Shown piece by piece: positions 60,094 to 63,119 of a stretch of 63,119 bases of DNA. The stretch comes from Vibrio sp. HI00D65 (GTDB lineage Bacteria; Pseudomonadota; Gammaproteobacteria; Enterobacterales; Vibrionaceae): positions 1 to 63,119 of the forward strand of contig NZ_LWEH01000203.1 of NCBI RefSeq assembly GCF_001635455.1, read 5' to 3'. Within the stretch, counting starts at the first letter, position 1, and every line of letters starts with the position of its first letter. Both the position numbers and the translations under genes were made by a program. Under the pieces are notes generated by a model that saw only the letters and a list, made by a program, of their open reading frames with translations, had not been told where the DNA came from and made no database searches.

Positions 60094-60987
60094 ATGAAAC
60101 TACATTTTGAAAATATTGTTTCGTTCATTGCAGTAATTGAAGAAGGTTCATTTAGCTCTGCTGCTCGCAAACTTGGGAAATCACAATCAACAGTTAGCAC
60201 AGCGGTTCAAAATCTAGAATTAGACTTGGGTTTCAATGTATTTAATAGGGAACACTCTAGATTTTGGCTAACAGAGAAAGGAAAACGTCTATCCCAATTG
60301 TCTCTACCCTTGGTATCGAAGTATCGAGACTTGGTCACCGTTGCTCAACAAATGAATATATCAGATCAGATTGTCTACCGCGTAGGCATCGATCCATTGG
60401 TATATAATTCAAACGTAAAGAAGACACTCTTAGCTTTTTCAGAAGCGTTCCCAAACGTTGACTTGCTTGTGGTCACTAAGCCAAGCTTTGTCCTTGGTAA
60501 CTATATCAATGAGGGTAAGATAGATTTAGCGTTAGGGAACCCTTATCACAAGTCAAATTATGACTTCAATGTAGAAGAACTATTCAACGTTAACTACTGG
60601 TGGGTGGCTCATGAAGATTTAGAGCCTATCAAATCACATGCACCGTCTCAGCGTGTTCTATTGATGGATGGATGCGAAGAATTGCTTAACTTATCCAGTA
60701 CAGCCGCATATAACCTATGGCGATTAGATGATTTAGGAACCATTATCGATTTATGTAAGGCCCAAAAAGGCATCGCTTTTTTACCCAGTTTTTTGATCGA
60801 TACTCATGCAAAGAATAATAAACTTAAGATTATTACCGATCACCCTGATTTTTTTGGTAAACGAGTTACAGCTTCACTTTTTTGGCAACTACATTCAGAT
60901 TTTAACTTGTTTAATCGATGGATAAAAAAAGAGCTGAAATCTAGCACTGACTACCAGCAAACATTTGTTGCTGACTTGGCTCAATAA
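60094..60987 (+). CDS. LysR-family transcriptional regulator in a duplicated segment
   Basis: A 297-aa LysR protein; ATG 60094 is chosen because an AGAAGG lies upstream and the family begins with a helix there (KLHFENIVSFIAVIEEGSFSSAARKLGKSQSTVSTAVQNLE). The effector domain follows (YRVGIDPLVYNSNVKKTLLAFSEAFPNVDLLVV..). An earlier in-frame start at 60004 overlaps the duplicated spacer. It lies between two copies of the RfaH 3' region and upstream of the lipase, so it could control the lipase gene. Confidence 0.88.
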   Translation: MKLHFENIVSFIAVIEEGSFSSAARKLGKSQSTVSTAVQNLELDLGFNVFNREHSRFWLTEKGKRLSQLSLPLVSKYRDLVTVAQQMNISDQIVYRVGIDPLVYNSNVKKTLLAFSEAFPNVDLLVVTKPSFVLGNYINEGKIDLALGNPYHKSNYDFNVEELFNVNYWWVAHEDLEPIKSHAPSQRVLLMDGCEELLNLSSTAAYNLWRLDDLGTIIDLCKAQKGIAFLPSFLIDTHAKNNKLKIITDHPDFFGKRVTASLFWQLHSDFNLFNRWIKKELKSSTDYQQTFVADLAQ

Positions 60988-61084
60988 CGCTTTTTTATAA
61001 TCAGGCCATGACGTTCTAATGCATTAGATTTCCTCGGGGTCGCTATTAGTCAATCCATATCTAAATTGACTTAGATGGGCCACC

Positions 61085-61290
61085 TAAAAAATGAGCCTCG
61101 GGATAAAGAGAATTAAAGTACTGCATCCATCCTTAATATTCCGAATCAGCTAAACATCAAGAAGAAAAATCGCTTTAATTCGCCGTCACTCCCCCTTTTT
61201 CTATCACTGTACCAGCTGATATCCGCGTTGGTTACTTGGATGTGGCGACACCGTTATTTCACATATCGCACCAAGCAATAGTTGCCGGCT
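61085..61290 (+). pseudogene. Duplicated segment, copy 2: decayed RfaH-like 3' end plus spacer
   Basis: Bases 61085-61155 translate in two frames to KNEPRDKEN and then KVLHPSLIFRIS, compared with KNEPKDAERVKLLHQSLVFQAR at the end of the 59402 gene. So a second RfaH paralogue once stood here and only its tail is left. The following spacer also matches copy 1. The rest of the gap, 60988-61084, holds no gene. Confidence 0.75.
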
Positions 61291-61317
61291 TCGTTTATCA
61301 GGTAAGGAGAACAAAAA

Positions 61318-62391
61318 ATGACAGGTAAAGTGATTGTTTTTAACTTTGATGGTACTGGGAATGAACCACTGGATTGTTCTCCGGATTCGGAAGCGAAAGG
61401 CGACAGTATTTCCAATATTTTAAAGCTGCATTTCTTGTTGGGTGGCGGCTTACACGAGGGGGAAAAATACGGCCAGTCCATGCAAGACAACATCAAAGCG
61501 AGCTTTTATTACCAAGGCATTGGTACGTACAGTAATGCGTTACATAATGCTTTGGAATCCGCTTTTGCGTTCTCAATGGGCGACAAAAAAGAGATTTTAG
61601 AGAAAGCGGGTCAAGACTTCACTCAGCACTACGAGAATGGTGACATTGTTCTTATTACCGGTTTTTCCCGGGGAGCGGCTATAGCGCGTAAATTTGTCAC
61701 CATCATCGAGGACCTCGTTAACCCAAGCATCTGCTCTTTCGTCTTCATGTGTCTATTTGATACAGTGACCAGTGCGGGCCTGCCTAATTTGAGCTCTAAA
61801 ACCAGGCTCAGTAATGAATCACTTTACGAGCACGCGTTCCAGCTATCCCCCATTGTCTGTCGTGCATTACATATGGTGAGTATCGACGAACGCCGTCGAG
61901 CTTTTCAACCAAACTTGGTGAATTACGATCCACTGCGTGTTGAAGAAATCTGGTTCCCTGGTGTGCATTCCAATATAGGGGGCGGCTTTTATGATGACGG
62001 CCTGTCTGATGTTACACTGTCACACTCAATCGGCTGGTTGTCACACCTAATCAAGAGCCAAAAGCTGCCAGAATTGACTCTAACAATGGAAGACATCGCT
62101 CTAGATGAAGCGTTACCCTCGGCATATATGAGCATCATTGATCACAATGACCTCGACATCCAACCAAACGAAATGGGTCACATTCACTCCAAGCAACGAT
62201 CGGGGCTATTTCATCGTTTAACATTGGAAAGCCGAAAAGTATGTGTGCTAAAAAACGATCGTATCGTGACAGATGAGTCATGCTTGCCAGTTATCCACCC
62301 CTCTGTCTTATTAAGAAAAAAACAAGACCCAGATTATGAACCAAAGGGGTTACAAGGCATAAAGACCCGTGTTTTTTCAGGGTATCTTTAA
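61318..62391 (+). CDS. DUF2235 alpha/beta hydrolase (Tle-like lipase)
   Basis: A 357-aa DUF2235 protein. The N-terminal FNFDGTGNEP, the nucleophile motif ITGFSRGAAIARKF (Ser about residue 118), the acidic FMCLFDTVTS and the His motif PGVHSNIGGGFYDDG are all present, so the triad looks complete. DUF2235 proteins include Tle1-type phospholipases delivered by type VI secretion. No VgrG, PAAR or Hcp gene is seen near it. The next gene encodes a membrane-anchored protein that may protect the host. Confidence 0.88.
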   Translation: MTGKVIVFNFDGTGNEPLDCSPDSEAKGDSISNILKLHFLLGGGLHEGEKYGQSMQDNIKASFYYQGIGTYSNALHNALESAFAFSMGDKKEILEKAGQDFTQHYENGDIVLITGFSRGAAIARKFVTIIEDLVNPSICSFVFMCLFDTVTSAGLPNLSSKTRLSNESLYEHAFQLSPIVCRALHMVSIDERRRAFQPNLVNYDPLRVEEIWFPGVHSNIGGGFYDDGLSDVTLSHSIGWLSHLIKSQKLPELTLTMEDIALDEALPSAYMSIIDHNDLDIQPNEMGHIHSKQRSGLFHRLTLESRKVCVLKNDRIVTDESCLPVIHPSVLLRKKQDPDYEPKGLQGIKTRVFSGYL

Positions 62392-62402
62392 TAGGTAAAG
62401 CT

Positions 62403-62948
62403 ATGAACATCAAGTCAAAAACATTACTGTCCGGGGGCGTCGCCTCTGCTTTGGTCTTTACTGGGGACTACCTTGGTCACTATTTATTCGAAAAAGCGAA
62501 AGTAGACGTGACAAACATCATACGGGAAATGGCACGAGACGAAGTCTATAAAAACTCCGAGACCATCACCGATGAAATCACTTACCTTTCAAAAAGTATT
62601 GTTAACCACTACATGTACGTTCGACTTTATAAGGACGAAAGAGTGCCGGATGGCGTTATCTACCTCGATAAAAGTCACTTGGCGAGCCGAGTATTGGTGC
62701 CCAGTATTAATTCCTTTAAGGTTTGCAATTACAAGGATGAGTGTCTGACGGAGGCAAAGCTAAAGATAAAGAGACTTACGCCGGACACCCTAAACGATAC
62801 CTTTCTACCGAAAGACGACATCAACGTTGCCCTCGCCTCTGAAAACACGATCAAAAGCCTTGAAGACATGCACGATGACAACTTCATACGAGTGCGGATC
62901 GAATTTCATACTAAAGAAGCGCCAAGCGTGAACTTTGCAAAGAAATAA
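62403..62948 (+). CDS. Membrane-anchored unknown protein, possible partner of the lipase
   Basis: A 181-aa protein with an N-terminal hydrophobic anchor (LLSGGVASALVFTGDYLGHYLF) and a soluble charged remainder with three cysteines. It starts 11 bp after the lipase stop and is probably co-transcribed. Tle lipases are usually paired with periplasmic or membrane immunity proteins, so this is a candidate; no immunity family is recognised. Confidence 0.6.
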   Translation: MNIKSKTLLSGGVASALVFTGDYLGHYLFEKAKVDVTNIIREMARDEVYKNSETITDEITYLSKSIVNHYMYVRLYKDERVPDGVIYLDKSHLASRVLVPSINSFKVCNYKDECLTEAKLKIKRLTPDTLNDTFLPKDDINVALASENTIKSLEDMHDDNFIRVRIEFHTKEAPSVNFAKK

Positions 62949-63085
62949 AAGACGCCTATGACGTGATGAGAATTAAGTGATCTTATTCTCAAGTAATTCG
63001 AATTTGCAACGCATTAATGTATTTCATCGATAATAAATAATTTATTAATTCGGAACTTAATTATACAGTAAATAGGATATAAAAT

Positions 63086-63119
63086 ATGAATCACTATGAT
63101 GATTTTTTTGAAATTATCT
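63086..63119 (+). CDS. Start of a gene cut by the window edge
   Basis: ATG 63086, with AGGAT eight bases upstream, begins MNHYDDFFEII and runs off the window. Eleven codons cannot be assigned to a family. Confidence 0.35.
   Translation, partial: MNHYDDFFEII

Overview
The window looks like Vibrionaceae DNA, and most of it looks like a plasmid or an integrated plasmid. The plasmid signs are a ParA/ParB pair (7.8-10.0 kb), a Rep_3-type initiator with an iteron and DnaA-box origin (34.1-35.6 kb), a second initiator of the ColE2 RepA type (57.5-58.7 kb), two serine resolvases and several IS remnants. The Vibrio assignment rests on the family repertoire (mak-type toxins, YqfB and nucleotidyltransferase cassette-like genes) and on codon and base composition judged by eye. 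No rRNA, tRNA or CRISPR array was seen.

Layout. 0-7.7 kb: a truncated FUSC membrane protein; a nitroreductase/quinone-oxidoreductase pair divergent from a LysR regulator; a secreted unknown; and a LexA-boxed umuDC operon. 7.7-10 kb: parAB. 10.2-28.8 kb: a contiguous P2-type contractile-tail operon on the minus strand, running Q-like regulator, holin, lysozyme-like protein, V, W, J, I, two tail-fibre modules, sheath, tube, E/E', tape measure, U, X, D, endolysin, membrane protein, Rz/Rz1. It is divergent from a CI-like repressor whose autoprotease residues are replaced. There is no capsid, portal, terminase or integrase gene, so this reads as an R-type tailocin carried beside plasmid maintenance genes. 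Several intrinsic terminators lie inside the operon and fit control by antitermination.

28.8-34 kb: a possible DNA-binding or replication protein, small ORFs, and a minus-strand cluster with damage (a P-loop ATPase with a frameshift near its start, and a YdjM-like gene with an in-frame amber codon). 34-38 kb: origin, Rep_3 initiator, resolvase, Fic protein. 38-44 kb: a gene-poor mosaic with an IS1 fragment, a 48-residue secreted peptide not longer than a typical ORF cut-off, a winged-helix regulator with operators, a second resolvase, and the first of two copies of a Fis-like regulator module. 44-50.5 kb: small metabolic operons (LysR/CMD/tautomerase/DUF4865; DUF2798/ABM/LysR), cassette-like genes and a cysteine dioxygenase-like gene.

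50.8-57 kb: an IS5-type remnant, the second Fis-like module placed in front of a pilus-chaperone-like gene, then a three-gene alpha-pore-forming toxin operon resembling makB-makA-makE of Vibrio cholerae. 57-63 kb: ColE2-type RepA, an RfaH paralogue without its KOW domain, a LysR gene lying between two copies of a duplicated segment, and a DUF2235 (Tle-like) lipase followed by a membrane-anchored unknown protein. Taken together the element carries two weapons (tailocin and Mak-type toxin) plus a possible third (DUF2235 lipase), with several DNA-binding regulators acquired next to them.
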